DNA of 64,000 bases, taken from contig OY757934.1 in NCBI GenBank assembly GCA_963585895.1, positions 30,574,105 through 30,638,104 of the forward strand, written 5' to 3'. This DNA comes from Sepioteuthis lessoniana (taxonomy: Eukaryota > Mollusca > Cephalopoda > Myopsida > Loliginidae). Positions 1 through 10,833 of the stretch are shown piece by piece (within the stretch, counting starts at the first letter, position 1; every line of letters starts with the position of its first letter). The notes under the pieces were generated by a model. It saw only the letters and a program-made list of their open reading frames with translations. It made no database searches and was not told where the DNA came from. The translations under genes were made by a program, and so were the position numbers.

Positions 1-189
1 TTTTTTCTTGATTAGAAACTATAATAATATTCAAAGTTTGATCAATTTTTCTATAAAAAGAAAAGGAAAAATAATACTTATACAAAATTTATACCAGTAA
101 TTTTGCCTACTTCTTCAAAGTGTATTATGGCTGGAAATTATAAATCAAGGAATAATCTCAAATTAGTCTTATTTGCTTATATAGGCAAT
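1..189. other. AT-rich sequence, no feature
   Basis: AT-rich unique-looking sequence with no ORF, repeat family or RNA that I can support. Confidence 0.5.
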
Positions 190-445
190 AATCATCATCA
201 TCATCATCATGGTGTGCCAACAGCACAGATTACTTTACATTCGTATTGATCATTGCTTTTAAAAAGTCCTCTAGATGGCATCCACTGTCCGTTTTTGTAA
301 TCAGTGACACTGGTATGTCCATGTGTAGGAGTTCACAGGAGAACATTCATTATGAGCTCATTCTTACTTCTTTACCAATGTTCAGCATGTCTTGTTGATT
401 ATGCTTGGATAGTTTGTGAAATAGGAGGTAAGTGCAAATATTACT
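190..445 (-). mobile_element. LINE-I 3' end, diverged
   Basis: Begins with an ATC-repeat, the complement of the (ATG)n tail seen on every LINE-I copy here. It continues with the diverged 3' coding region: the parts matching the complement of the CTCATAAGTGA and GGATAGTTT segments are still visible. It is truncated and has no usable reading frame. The family is inferred by comparison with the better copies at 26559-28010 and 43523-43861. Confidence 0.6.
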
Positions 446-738
446 ACAACATATAGAGAAAGTAATCATATATTTATATATTACTCTGAATATACACATT
501 TTAAGCATTGCTGTATTCGATAATACTCTTTTTTTCAAAATCATTTTTAAATGAATTTAGATTTGTGAATGAGCAAAGACCAAACAAAGAGTTTAGGGAT
601 TGTTTCTTTTTTGAAAGTGTTTAGGGATTATTTCTTATTCTATCCTGTGGTCTTAAACAAGATAGACTCAACAATGTATTCCCATTTGGGTCGATTACTC
701 ATTTTGGTTTTGTTTTGTTTTGTTTAGTTTCTTTAATT
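446..738. other. AT-rich sequence, no feature
   Basis: No feature supported. The 64-residue minus-strand frame overlapping 350-544 is low-complexity and lies partly in the LINE relic. Confidence 0.4.
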
Positions 739-955
739 AATGGTATATCAACTTTCATGGGGTATTTAATGCTAAAGACATCTTTTTAGAAAGACAGTAG
801 TGGTACTCTTTAACCCATAGCTGGGAAAATAAGGAGGTCCATATTTTCCCAAGTTTATTAGTCCATAAGTGAACATAATAGTGGGAATAGAATTTGAACT
901 CAGTTACTGTGATATGACAGTCCAGCAGCATGTTAGCCACTACACCACAGAGACT
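739..955 (-). mobile_element. SINE family A, minus strand
   Basis: tRNA-derived SINE. The tail side (GGTATATCAACTTTCATGGG) is at the left and the tRNA-like head is at the right, ending in TTAGCCACTACACCACAGAGAC. The complement of that head gives an A-box-like TGGTGTAGTGGCTAA, and the B-box region is GAATTTGAACTC on the plus strand. It merges directly into the 114-bp tandem array, whose unit contains a copy of this head. Confidence 0.75.
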
Positions 956-1806
956 CTTCATTTTGGTAAGCCAGTCCCAGACTTCAATACCAGAATTCCT
1001 GGCAAAATATTCAAACTCACTTATTACAGTATCATAGTCATGTTTGTTAGCCACTATACCACAGAGACTCTTCATTTTGGTAAGCCAGTCCCAGACTTCA
1101 ATACCAGAATTCCTGGCAAAATATTCAAACTCACTTATTACAGTATCATAGTCATGTTTGTTAGCCACTATACCACAGAGACTCTTCATTTTGGTAAGCC
1201 AGTCCCAGACTTCAATACCAGAATTCCTGGCAAAATATTCAAACTCACTTATTACAGTATCATAGTCATGTTTGTTAGCCACTATACCACAGAGACTCTT
1301 TATTTTGGTAAGCCAGTCCCAGACTTCAATACCAGAATTCCTGGCTAAATATTCAAACTCACTTATTACAGTATCATAGTCATGTTTGTTAGCCACTATA
1401 CCACAGAGACTCTTCATTTTGGTAAGCCAGTCCCAGACTTCAATACCAGAATTCCTGGCAAAATATTCAAACTCACTTATTACAGTATCATAGTCATGTT
1501 TGTTAGCCACTATACCACAGAGACTCTTCATTTTGGTAAGCCAGTCCCAAACTTTAATACCAGAATTCCTGGCAAAATATTCAAACTCACTTATTACAGT
1601 ATCATAGTCATGTTTGTTAGCCACTATACCACAGAGACTCTTCATTTTGGTAAGCCAGTCCCAGACTTCAATACCAGAATTCCTGGCAAAATATTCAAAC
1701 TCACTTATTACAGTATCATAGTCATGTTTGTTAGCCACTATACCACAGAGACTCTTCATTTTGGTAAGCCAGTCCCAGACTTCAATACCAGAATTCCTGG
1801 CAAAGA
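932..1806. repeat. 114-bp tandem array (about 7.7 copies) derived from a SINE head
   Basis: Near-identical 114-bp units; successive copies of GTCATGTTTGTTAGCCACTA lie 114 bp apart. About 60 bp of each unit matches the tRNA-like head of the adjoining family A SINE (TTAGCCACTATACCACAGAGAC plus the B-box side). The other 50 bp or so (GTAAGCCAGTCCCAGACTTC onward) is not SINE. Because 114 is a multiple of three, both strands stay open: a 334-codon frame on minus (755-1759) and two frames on plus. The 38-residue minus-strand period includes SLCGIVANKHDYDTVISEF. The frame runs into SINE sequence and both strands are equally open, so I do not call it a gene. Confidence 0.9.
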
Positions 1807-3200
1807 AAGTTACTTTAAATATGCAACAGAATTTCAGTCATGAGCATTATTATTATCCTTCAACGTCGAGTGAAGATCAATTTCTTGAAAGAAGAAATTT
1901 ATCTATTTTTTGATGAATGCTTTTACCAAAGCTCTGAGGAAATCATTTGTATATTTTCTTGAAGACTCTAGTAAAAATTAGAGTAATCTTCTTTAAATTA
2001 TACCACTTGATACCATTATTTTATGTCTGAATTGATATATCTTTTCCGACAACCACTCAGCAACAGGTATCAAAAGTTTTACCCATGAAAAGGAGCTTCG
2101 ACCCATAAGCTGATTATTTCTAAATGCAGTGTTTTAAATTATCAGTTTTGTTGAAATGATTTATTTATTTGCTTTAAAATTTCCCATAAATCAAATACAA
2201 AGAATGTAACAATTTTCAGTTTTCTCAAATTTATGGATGATATTTGAACATAAATTTATGGACTACCTGGTCATAAATTTTATCCACACCTCTTGCAACC
2301 ACAGCCCAACTGAGCTTAAAGTGTGCTTGACTTTACAGACACTTGCATATTAAGTGCCTTACAAACAATGTATCTTTTAACGGACTGTGATTAATGCCAA
2401 TTTTCATGTGCTTTTGGCTTTGTTATTTGACCTTTATAGAGTCAGAAAACCAAAGGCATTCGATGTCAGGGACAAATGTTTTCAGTTATCAAGTTAAGGA
2501 TACAGAGGAAAAGAAGTGGTCTAAATTTGGTTTGAGGTTAATTCTCACAGTGCAATGATTCAGTTTACAGGATCCTAAATGCAATTAATTTATTAGGTCA
2601 ATATCTTTCAAGTCCTTTGATTTTTTCTCTAGATAAAAACATTTGATATGACTCCATATTAAACTTGCAAGATGACTGAGAGGTATTGTTCTTTATTTTC
2701 AGCTGCTTAACCTTCTGTTAAAAGATCAAAACAAAAGATCCAATTTTCTGCCAGAACTGTTGTATGTAAAATGTTTTATGCAAAAATTACTTTGTAGAAA
2801 CAAACTGGATACACTTACGATTTTTCATGAAACAATAGCAATTATAATTTAAATAATCTAATGATTTATTTTCTGTGAATCTCAACAAATGAATTATTTG
2901 CTTCAGATGATTATTTGTGCAATTTATGCTTTCAGTTTCTTGATTTATCAGATATAATGTTGCTACTGAATTATCTCCCTTAGATACTACTAATGTAATT
3001 ATTTTCATCTTAATTGATTAACTTACAATTTATTACATATACTTATTACAAATTAACATACAAGTATTATAACTTTGTTTTTGATGATTTCTTATCTTCT
3101 TTTAATTGAATCTAATGAGTTATTTACAGTTGAATTAATTTTTCTGTACGATGAAATTAATTTAAGACAAAGAAGCTGCATCTATGTTTTATTTTGTTAA
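1807..3200. other. AT-rich unique sequence, no feature
   Basis: About 1.4 kb of AT-rich sequence with no repeat family, ORF or RNA I can support. The 73-residue minus-strand frame at 2787-3008 has no recognisable domain. Confidence 0.45.
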
Positions 3201-4120
3201 CCTAATAACATAAAATATAATGAAGCAAACATTCAGTTTGGTCATGACAGAATTGAAAATGGAGTGAAGAAAGAAGATGACACAAAGACGAATTGAAGTG
3301 AGAAAAGCTAAGGAAAGGACAAAGTGTATTCAGGAAGAAGGTATGTGAATAGAAAGAAAGAAAAGACATGAATGGAAAGAACAATAACATTTTAATAGAA
3401 AGAAAGAAAGAAAAAAAGAAAGAAAGAAAGAGATAATGAGAAAGATAGAGAGAAAAAGAAGGGAAAGTAAGATATATGGATGAATTGAATGAGAAAGAAA
3501 GAAAGAAAGAAAATTAAACTAAAAGACTTTAAAAACCTGATATGATTAAAGAAACACCAACTATGAAGAACAAGATAGAGAAATCAAAATAAGCAAAACA
3601 AAACAAAACAAAACATTTGAATGAAAAGAAAGAAAGAAAGAAAGAAGATTCCATTAAAGAACCAAATATAATGAAGAACAAGAAAGGGAAGACAAAGAAA
3701 GAAAGAAAGAAAGAAAAGAAAAGAGGCATGGGAATAGAAAGAAAAAATTAAACAAAAAGAAAAAAAGCAAGAAAACAAACTTAGATATATAGATGAATGG
3801 AATGAGCAATAAATAAATAAAGAAAAAGAAAGAAAGGAAGGAAGGGAGAAATAAAAAGAAAGCAAAGTAAAATGTATGGATGAACTGAATGATAGATGAA
3901 TAAATAAAAAGAAAGAAAGAAAGAAAGAAAGAAAATAAAGAGAAAGAAAAAGTGAAAAAGACAGCAAAGTAAAATTTATAAACTGAATGAGAAATAAATA
4001 GATAAATAAATGAAATAAAGAAAGAAAGAAAGAAAAAGAATCAAAAAGAAATCATAGGAGAAAAAGAAAGCAAAATGATATATATGAATGAGTTGAATGA
4101 GAAATCAATAAAGATATAAA
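3201..4120. repeat. Purine-rich (GAAA)n tract
   Basis: About 900 bp with a strong A/G bias on the plus strand: blocks of GAAA and AAAG broken by short segments such as GATGAATTGAATGAG and AAATAAATAAA. The Ser/Phe/Leu-rich minus-strand frames here are translations of the repeat, not genes. Confidence 0.9.
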
Positions 4121-4560
4121 GAAGGAAGGAAATTACATTAGTATTGATTAATAATAAGAAAACCTACAGTAAAATAAAGAATAAAATAAAAGACAAAACA
4201 AGAAAAGATATTAAAGTTTGAAAACACCCCAAAAACAATTTTTTTTCTCACTTTAAAAACTTTACAGCTAAAATTAAAAATATCTATTCTTTTTATATTG
4301 AACTCTATAAATACCATTTCAAAATGTACTTGCTGTGATTCAACTGGTACCTTCCTATGCAATCAAATATTAAAACTTGATCTCAGGACATTCACTGTCT
4401 GGTTAAAGCACAAAAAATATTGTATTTCAAGTTGTATTTTTACAATAAAATTAAAGTGACACAGAATTTTGCTTAAAGACTCAATTTTTGCTTTCTTTCT
4501 GAAAATTCCTAAAGGAAAGTTTTTTTTTTAAATGTTGATGCATCTTAAATATATCTTTAG
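4121..4560. other. AT-rich spacer
   Basis: Sequence between the two purine-rich blocks. The minus-strand frame at 4138-4362 is Phe/Lys-rich with no recognisable domain. Confidence 0.4.
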
Positions 4561-4723
4561 AAGCTGCTCCTAAAATATTCAGAACAAAGAGACAGAGAGA
4601 AAAGAAAGAGGAAAAAAGAGCATTTAATATATTTAGGAACAAGAGAGAAAGAGGGAGATAAAGAGAGAGAGAGAGAGAGAGAGACAAAGTGCCTTTGACA
4701 TATTCAGGAATAAGAGAGAGAGA

Positions 4724-4761
<38 letters not shown>

Positions 4762-4845
4762 AGAAAGAGCATTTAACATATTAGGTAAGAAGAGAAAAAA
4801 GAAGACTGATCAAAAAGGAGGAAAAAGAGGATTTAACATATTTAG

Positions 4846-4876
<31 letters not shown>

Positions 4877-5195
4877 AGTGCCTTTAACATATTCAGGAAT
4901 AAGAGAGAGAGAGAGAGATAAAAAAGAGAGAGAATAAGAAAGAGCATTTAACATATTAGGGAAGAAGAGAAAAAGACAAATCAAAAAAGGGGGAAAAAAG
5001 AGCATTTAGCATATTCAGGAAAAAGAGAGAGAAAGAAAGAAAGAGAGGGAAACAAAGTGTCATTAACATATTCAGGAAGAAGAGAAAGAAAGAGAGAGAG
5101 AGAGAGAAAAAAAGTAGACGAGAACGAAATAGAATTTAATATATTCAGGAATAAGAGAGAGGAAGAAAGAGAGAAATAGCATTTAACATGTTCAG

Positions 5196-5237
<42 letters not shown>

Positions 5238-5425
5238 GCACTGAATATATTCAGGAAAAATAGAGAGAGAAAAGGAAAGAGAAAAAAAGACACAGATAAA
5301 GAAAAAGCATTTAACATATTCAGGAGGGAGAAAGAGAGATAAAAAAGAGAGAGACAAGAACATTTAACATTTTCAGGATAGATAGAGAGAGAGAGAGAGA
5401 AAGAAAAAAAAAGAGAGAGTATTTT
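4561..5425. repeat. Compound (GA)n / ATTTAACATATTCAGGA array
   Basis: AG-rich stretches of variable length alternate with a conserved 17-20 bp motif close to GCATTTAACATATTCAGGA. I count about 13-14 copies (near 4618, 4693, 4766, 4830, 4879, 4945, 5004, 5060, 5132, 5180, 5240, 5308 and 5361, plus a weaker one near 4575), roughly 50-75 bp apart. Copies alternate between GAGCATTT and GTGCCTTT beginnings. Minus-strand Ser/Leu-rich frames are artefacts. Confidence 0.9.
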
Positions 5426-5612
5426 TCCAATCTGCAACTAGATTTTCTGAGTGCCAAGTTTTTGAGATGAGTGAGCTTTTTTTTTTATTTATAGCTCCAA
5501 AAGATTTTGTTAGATGTGCTGTAACCTCCTCAAAGCGATCAAGGACACTAACAGGTGATAAAAAATTTGAGGCTCTAATGTTTTCTCTTCCCACATAATT
5601 TATACCTACAGC

Positions 5613-6059
5613 TTATATATATATATATATATATATATAATTTGTTCCTCTTTAATTTTTTATAAATATATTCTCGCTGCATGAAATATATATAAATATC
5701 ATGTTTGAACACACACACACACACACACATGTATAAGTGCATGTGTGCGTACATGTGTCAGTGCATGTATTTGTGAGTGTTTGTATCCATAGAAATATAA
5801 TCTCACATAGAGATAAATATTTCCATGTATGAATATATATGTTTGTGTATGTATTTGTATTCATAGAAATAGGATCTCACATAGAGATGAATATGTATAT
5901 ATATGATCATACATAGAGATGAACATGTATATATAAACATATATATGCAAATGTGTATATGTGTGTGTGTGTGGGGCATCTGCAAACATGGTGTTTATAT
6001 ATATTGCATGCAATAACAAGAATATATTTATAAAAGAGTTAAAGAGTAACAAATCATAA

Positions 6060-6109
<50 letters not shown>

Positions 6110-6110
6110 T
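5613..6110. repeat. Microsatellite cluster (AT, AC, GT and mixed)
   Basis: (AT)n near 5613-5639, (AC)n near 5709-5730, mixed TATA/TGTG tracts from 5740 to 5970, and (AT)n running into (GT)n at 6059-6110. The short Tyr/Ile/Thr/His-rich frames are translations of the repeats. Confidence 0.9.
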
Positions 6111-6763
6111 GTGTATAGCCACACATATACTTGGTAGGATCTACTCTTGTAGGCCTTTCAGCTAATTAGTGTTTTCTATTTAGTTTCTTTGCTTCCTTCC
6201 ATGCCTGTTTTGCCAAGAGGCACAAGTCCTGCAGCATTGATAGGAATTGACATGGAATGTAACAGCAGTTTCTAATACAGCTATCAACTAAACTTATGCT
6301 TCCATCAACAAATTGGTCATTGAGTTCATCATCTTTATATTTAAGTTAGGAATAGTTTATGCATTAGAAAACTTAAGGAAAGAAAGAATATTATTTGCCT
6401 TAGGCCTAGAAATTTTTATATATAAGAAATATAATTATGCCTGAATCGTCTGATAAACATTTTTTTTTTTCATTATTTATTATATAATACTGAAACCAAT
6501 GCCAGAAACACTAAGGCTCTAAAAATATAAACTTACTTTCTATAAAATTTCATGCATGAACTTACAGAGACATTTTTAGCCGCCAGTTAAATTTTTTTTG
6601 TTTTTTTTTTCAAAAAATTGGTTCCAAGAGTGTGCAGATATTCTTTATAGTTAAAATTATAGGAACTATGCACTTTATACAATTATTTAAAACTTGTAAA
6701 AAAGCATCCTAGTAGAGTTAAAATCATATATTCTACATTATTTTTAAAAATTAAAGTATTTCT
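6111..6763. other. AT-rich unique sequence, no feature
   Basis: No ORF, known repeat family or RNA that I can support. Confidence 0.45.
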
Positions 6764-6811
6764 TCTTGTTCTTGTTCTTCTTGTTCTTCTTCTTCTTGTT
6801 CTTGTTCTTCA
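6764..6811. repeat. TTCTTG/TTC microsatellite
   Basis: Imperfect run of TTC and TTG triplets directly upstream of a family A SINE tail. Confidence 0.85.
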
Positions 6812-6819
6812 TTTCTAAT

Positions 6820-7035
6820 AGCATATCAACCTATGTGGGTTATTTAATGCCAAAGCCATTGATGTAGAAAAACAGTACCAGTACTATTTCACATATAGCT
6901 GGCAGAGGAAAGGGTGGGTCATACCTTTCCTCAAAAGTATTTGTTCAACTGTCAAAGTAATAGCTCAACTAGAGTTTGAACACACTTACTGCAGTTTTAC
7001 AGACCAGCAAATTAGCCTCTACACAGGGATTCTCA
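6820..7035 (-). mobile_element. SINE family A, minus strand
   Basis: Starts with the shared tail (AGCATATCAACCTATGTGGG ... TATTTAATGCCAAAGCC), then the central core, and ends in a decayed tRNA-like head (GAGTTTGAACAC ... TTAGCCTCTACAC). Diverged copy. Confidence 0.75.
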
Positions 7036-7453
7036 CTAGATCTTTCTTTATTTAAAAAATTTCTTTTGTTTGAGTTAAATAGTAATTCTAAATAATGTAA
7101 GTTATGTTCTTAAAATTATGTATATATGAGAAATATGAGACAGATTGAAAATTCAGATTGACATCTTAAGTGTCATTAGAATGAAAATTTATTACCAAAA
7201 ACAAAATCCTCATTTGAAAGGGAGAGAACTGTGATAATTTATGATGAGTGAATATATGCTTTATCTAATTAATACATTTTTTTTATTAAAAAAATTAATA
7301 ACTGCATTGGTCAATTAATAAATTAATATTGTAGATTTTCTGTGTAGAGATTTTTTTTTCTTTTTAAGGTTGAAGTAAGAAGATGGTAAAAATAGGAATA
7401 ATTAATGAGGCATAACAAACAAATAAATACATTTTATTAATTTTTTGTTCTTT
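7036..7453. other. AT-rich sequence, no feature
   Basis: AT-rich, with T-runs; nothing supported. Confidence 0.4.
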
Positions 7454-7460
7454 AAATGTT

Positions 7461-7682
7461 TTAGTGTCTTGTGGGGTGTTGCCGCCAGGACTTGTTCAAG
7501 ATTGCTCGCAGCATTCTTGTGTAATTGCCGTCTAGCTTCTTCTCCAGCTGTTTTGTTAGAGTCCATGTAGTGCATCCATATAGCAGTATCGATGCGACCG
7601 CTGCCTGGAAGAAACTGTGTTTCATTTTATCGGTTAGGTCTGATCTCCATATAATCGATAGCAGCCACCTGCCTCCTATCAT
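7461..7682 (-). pseudogene. LINE-I reverse transcriptase C-terminal fragment (inverted part)
   Basis: Open for 73 codons on minus. It encodes the region just after the RT palm/thumb of the non-LTR element: SDLTDKMKHSFFQAAVASIL, then LLYGCTTWTLTK, then a Lys/Arg-rich segment ending in RQHPTRH. The same peptide recurs at 27108-27317 and, decayed, at 62225-62450, so it is a repeat family and not a host gene. There is no start codon of its own and no catalytic YADD in this piece. Confidence 0.8.
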
Positions 7683-7927
7683 GAAAACTATCCAAGTTAG
7701 ACGAACTGCTGAAGAAGCAGGGACGAACTCATAAGTGATGTACTCTTATGGATCCCCACATATGGCCGAGCAAAAGCAGGACAACCAGCATGAAAATACG
7801 TTCAGCAACTATGTGAGGATACGGGATGTAGTCCAGAAGACCTGCCAGAGGCGATGAACGATAGAGAAAAGTGGTGAGAGAGGGTCAGGGATATCTGTAC
7901 TACTAGCACGACATGATGATGATGATG
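7465..7927 (+). mobile_element. LINE-I copy with 5' inversion and target-site duplication
   Basis: The right part (about 7680-7927) is LINE-I 3' sequence on plus, ending in GACATGATGATGATGATG. The left part (7465-7680) is upstream LINE-I sequence on minus. It encodes a reverse-transcriptase C-terminal stretch including SDLTDKMKHSFFQAAVASIL and LYGCTTWTLTK. Head and tail therefore point in opposite directions, the classic 5' inversion usually explained by twin priming. The insertion is flanked by an 11-bp duplication, AAATGTTTTAG (7454-7464 and 7928-7938). Confidence 0.85.
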
Positions 7928-8049
7928 AAATGTTTTAGTATTTTTTGTATTCATCTTTTATTTCTTTGAAGTTTCCTGTTAGTTTTACTGATGTACTTTT
8001 CTCATGTGTTATTTACAAGTTATTTTGTCTATTTATTTTTTTTTTGCTG

Positions 8050-8511
8050 GGGTTTTATGGCATATCAACCTTTATAAGTTACTTAATTGCAAATCCATTT
8101 TTATACAAATAATTGGTTTGTTTTCAAACAATTCAGTTTAGCATAACTACACAGTTTAATTGCCAAGAACACATTTTTTTCAAGCTATTCAGTTTAGTCA
8201 AACAATTTTAATTCAAACAATTCAGTTTAGCATACAAAAACAGTTCCATTTCAAACTATTCAGTTTAGCATAAGTACACAGTTTAGTTCTATTTGATCCA
8301 TAAATAGGACCCTATCAGGTGCTACCACTCTAAGCCAGAGTGGATCTGGGAGCAATGGCAATTCCCCAAATCATTTCCCAAAGCTCCAGCATTACTGGGA
8401 CCTCACCATCACATGTTTTAGTGCCATATCCTGGACACTCGTTGGAGGGGTCTTACTCCTCTGCAGAGATGTAGTCGGTGTATTCTACAGCCCCAGCCAA
8501 CAAAGCAAGGT
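8050..8511 (-). mobile_element. Family D element
   Basis: Left end carries the tail GGCATATCAACCTTTATAAG. Next come several near-repeats of CAATTCAGTTTAGCATA, then a more conserved body: GGTGCTACCACTCT, CAGAGTGGATCTGGGAGC, GGACACTCGTTGG, CTACAGCCCCAGCC. I orient it minus because its left end, read on minus, equals the 3' tail of family A SINEs. Confidence 0.75.
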
Positions 8512-8729
8512 TATTTTGTAAATTCCCACTTTGGACATAAAATCTCTTCTTGATAAAGTTCACTTAATTTTTGAGGACACACTTTTCAAGGCAGATTCAT
8601 AATCTGGCCATGGTGTGTCTTGCATTATTGAATAATGGTTCTAATCGTACTGATGGGATTAAGAGTCGATTGGAATTCTTTCAATATCCTATTCCACACT
8701 TTTTTTAGTCAATTATCAATCTACAAACT

Positions 8730-8906
8730 TCTTGGGTGAGGGAGGATCTGCTAGACTGTGACAAGTTCAAGTTCAAACTTTCAGGCTGATACCCTTAGAA
8801 AAAGTATGAACTCCCTTATCTTTCCCTCCAGCTATCGGTTAAATAGTAACACTGATGTTCTTCTACAAGGATGGCTTTGGCATTAAATACAAAGAAACTA
8901 AATCAA
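8730..8906 (+). mobile_element. SINE family A, head-decayed, plus strand
   Basis: Core (CTGATACCCTTAGAAAAAGTATGAACTCCC, read across the line, then CCAGCTATCGGTTAAATAGTA) and the start of the tail (CAAGGATGGCTTTGGCATTA) are clear. The A-box side of the head is decayed. Confidence 0.65.
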
Positions 8907-8943
8907 ACAAGTTTCTGGAGAGAATTCCTTTCTCTTTGCATGT

Positions 8944-9045
8944 ACAAGGGTCATTAGATAAGTTTCCAGACTTTTTTCGTATGGGCACTTTTATTGATAG
9001 TACACACAAGTCTGGAAACTTATTGAAGGCACCTCATATTTCTTC
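8944..9045. mobile_element. Miniature inverted repeat with mariner-type ends
   Basis: A perfect 16-bp inverted pair, ATAAGTTTCCAGACTT (8958-8973) and AAGTCTGGAAACTTAT (9008-9023), separated by 34 bp. Flanking bases AAGGGTCATTAG and GAAGGCACCTCA resemble mariner-type termini. It looks like an end-to-end deletion product of a mariner-like transposon. Confidence 0.5.
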
Positions 9046-9334
9046 AAAATACACCAGGATCTTTTAAATTGTTCAACTGTGTGTGACATGTTCCCTTTGT
9101 TCAGTGGAACTTATGAATTAATAATTTAAATAAAATTTAATTCCAGACAGTGAACTTTACTGCTTGTTTTATTCCTATTTATGGGATGTGTCAAAAATTT
9201 ATATGTGTTTCTTATGAATTTAAATGTAGGTGAATATTTGATCTTCTTTCCTTATAGAGTGTATATCTTAGGTATTTAATATATTCAGATGAAGTTTCAA
9301 GTTGGTAGTAAAAATAGAAATTATTATGTTTCCA

Positions 9335-9402
9335 ATAGGTGTAGGGGAGGGTGCTACTCCTTTCTCTGGACTGCTCCTCTTATCCTTGATACTTACCTTA
9401 AT
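9335..9402 (-). mobile_element. SINE family C fragment
   Basis: Short internal piece matching family C (GTGTAGGGGAGGGTGCTACT ... CTTGATACTTACCTTA). Both ends are missing. Confidence 0.6.
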
Positions 9403-9424
9403 CATCTATATATACATACACATG

Positions 9425-10275
9425 TGAAGTTGATTGATTTTAATGGCATATCAATCTATCTAGAATTATTTTATGATAGAGAATTGCATATATTGTACAT
9501 TTATATTTACATATTTTATGAAGTTGATCGTTAAGTGTTTTTTGTATGCAGTTATACAAAATCAAGTATTCTTATCTAATACAAATAATTTGCACACAGT
9601 TGTATGTATTAACCAACTCCTCAGCATGGACAGGATGTGACACAGGTCAGTTTTTAAGGAGAGTTTAGCAGGTTTGAATTCAGAGTTTTCCTTCTCCTAG
9701 ACTGGTTGCCTAACCAAGGCTAAAGAACCCATTGCTGGAGGGAGAATAATTGGATTCATACCTTTCATAAGGGTATTAGTGCTATGTGAAATGTAATCAG
9801 TCTCATCCAGGATTTGAACTTGTATCACTGTGTCCATTTCCCACAACAATAACTATTACATCCCAGGCATCCAACTGTAGAGTTTCAAGTATTCCTATCT
9901 AATACAAATATTTTGCACACAGTTGTACAGTTTCAAGTATTTCTATCTAATGCTAATAATTCTTTTTATTCAATAATAGTTATTTGTTTGCACACAGTTA
10001 TATGTTTTCAGTAATTAATAATAATCCTTAGTAAACAATTATAACTTCAAGTAATTATTTTTAATAAAATAATTTACAGCAATCAAGTATATTACGAATA
10101 AGTTACAAACAGATCTATTTGACCAACAGATGGCATCTTAACAGGTGCTACCACTCTGGGTTGAAGTAGATCTAGAACTGAAGGCAATGACGGGCTACTC
10201 CACATTCCCCAGAGCTTCAGAGTTGGAGGCTCAACACCAGATGCAGCTTAGTGTCATAGCTAATGTGATAGAGAA
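9425..10275 (-). mobile_element. Family D element, interrupted by a SINE B
   Basis: Left end GATTGATTTTAATGGCATATC. Then come repeated segments (ACACAGTTGTATG, TTTCAAGTATTCCTATCTAAT occurring more than once) and the conserved body at 10143-10260 (GGTGCTACCACTCTGGG ... CAATGACGGGCTACTCCACA). A family B SINE sits at about 9608-9868 inside it. Confidence 0.7.
9608..9868 (-). mobile_element. SINE family B inside family D, minus strand
   Basis: Tail side (ACCAACTCCTCAGCATGG ... TTCAGAGTTTTCCTTCTCCTAG), core (CATACCTTTCATAAGGGTATT) and tRNA-like head (CAGGATTTGAACTTGT ... AACTATTACATCCCAGGCA) in reverse order. It is clearly younger than the surrounding family D copy. Confidence 0.75.
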
Positions 10276-10580
10276 CAGGAGTCTGATGGCAGCAATGAAT
10301 GTGAATTACCATATTCTCGAAGAGGAGCAGACTTTGTTTAGCCTGCCTGAATTGAATCCACATCCTTCTGAATGCGAAAATTGTGACCTTAGTATAGTGT
10401 GGACGCAAGGTTTGATTAAGGTTCCCGGATATTATATAATTGTCTGGACCATGTTCCTCAGACGGTTTTTGATTCAGGTGCCTGGATGTTGGAAAGCTGC
10501 GTTGATAAATAGATGGAGTCCAGTTGAGAACCATCTTCTGAGTTACAGCGCATATGTTGGGAACGAATCAAAGATTTGAG

Positions 10581-10640
10581 GAGAGAAAGTGAAGGAGAGA
10601 AAGAGAAAGGAAAGGAGAGAAAGAAGGAAAGGAAAACAGG
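10581..10640. repeat. Purine-rich (GAGAAAG)n tract
   Basis: Short run of GAGAAAGA/GGAAAGG repeats. Confidence 0.8.
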
Positions 10641-10833
10641 ACATCGTATGTACCTGACTGACTGAGAGTAGAAATTCTTAATTACTTAAAAAAAATCCAC
10701 AACTAGGACCTCCCTTTTGGGGTGGGGTCTCATTCTTTGGTATGGGATACCATCTGCATATTCTAAAAACAGCAAATAGAGTGGATATATATGTAGGCAT
10801 ATGGAATGCATATAGGTATATATGTGTATGAAA

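Noticed and set aside
869..1843. Plus-strand frames of 159 and 153 codons in the 114-bp array
   Set aside because: Shadow of a tandem repeat with unit length divisible by three; the opposite strand is equally open and part of the unit is SINE.
3529..5437. Many Ser/Leu/Phe-rich minus-strand frames
   Set aside because: Translations of GAAA and GA repeats; no stop codons arise in such sequence.
10145..10579. 144-codon plus-strand and 105-codon minus-strand frames
   Set aside because: The first third is the conserved body of a family D element; overlapping frames on both strands, no recognisable domain, no splice or promoter support.
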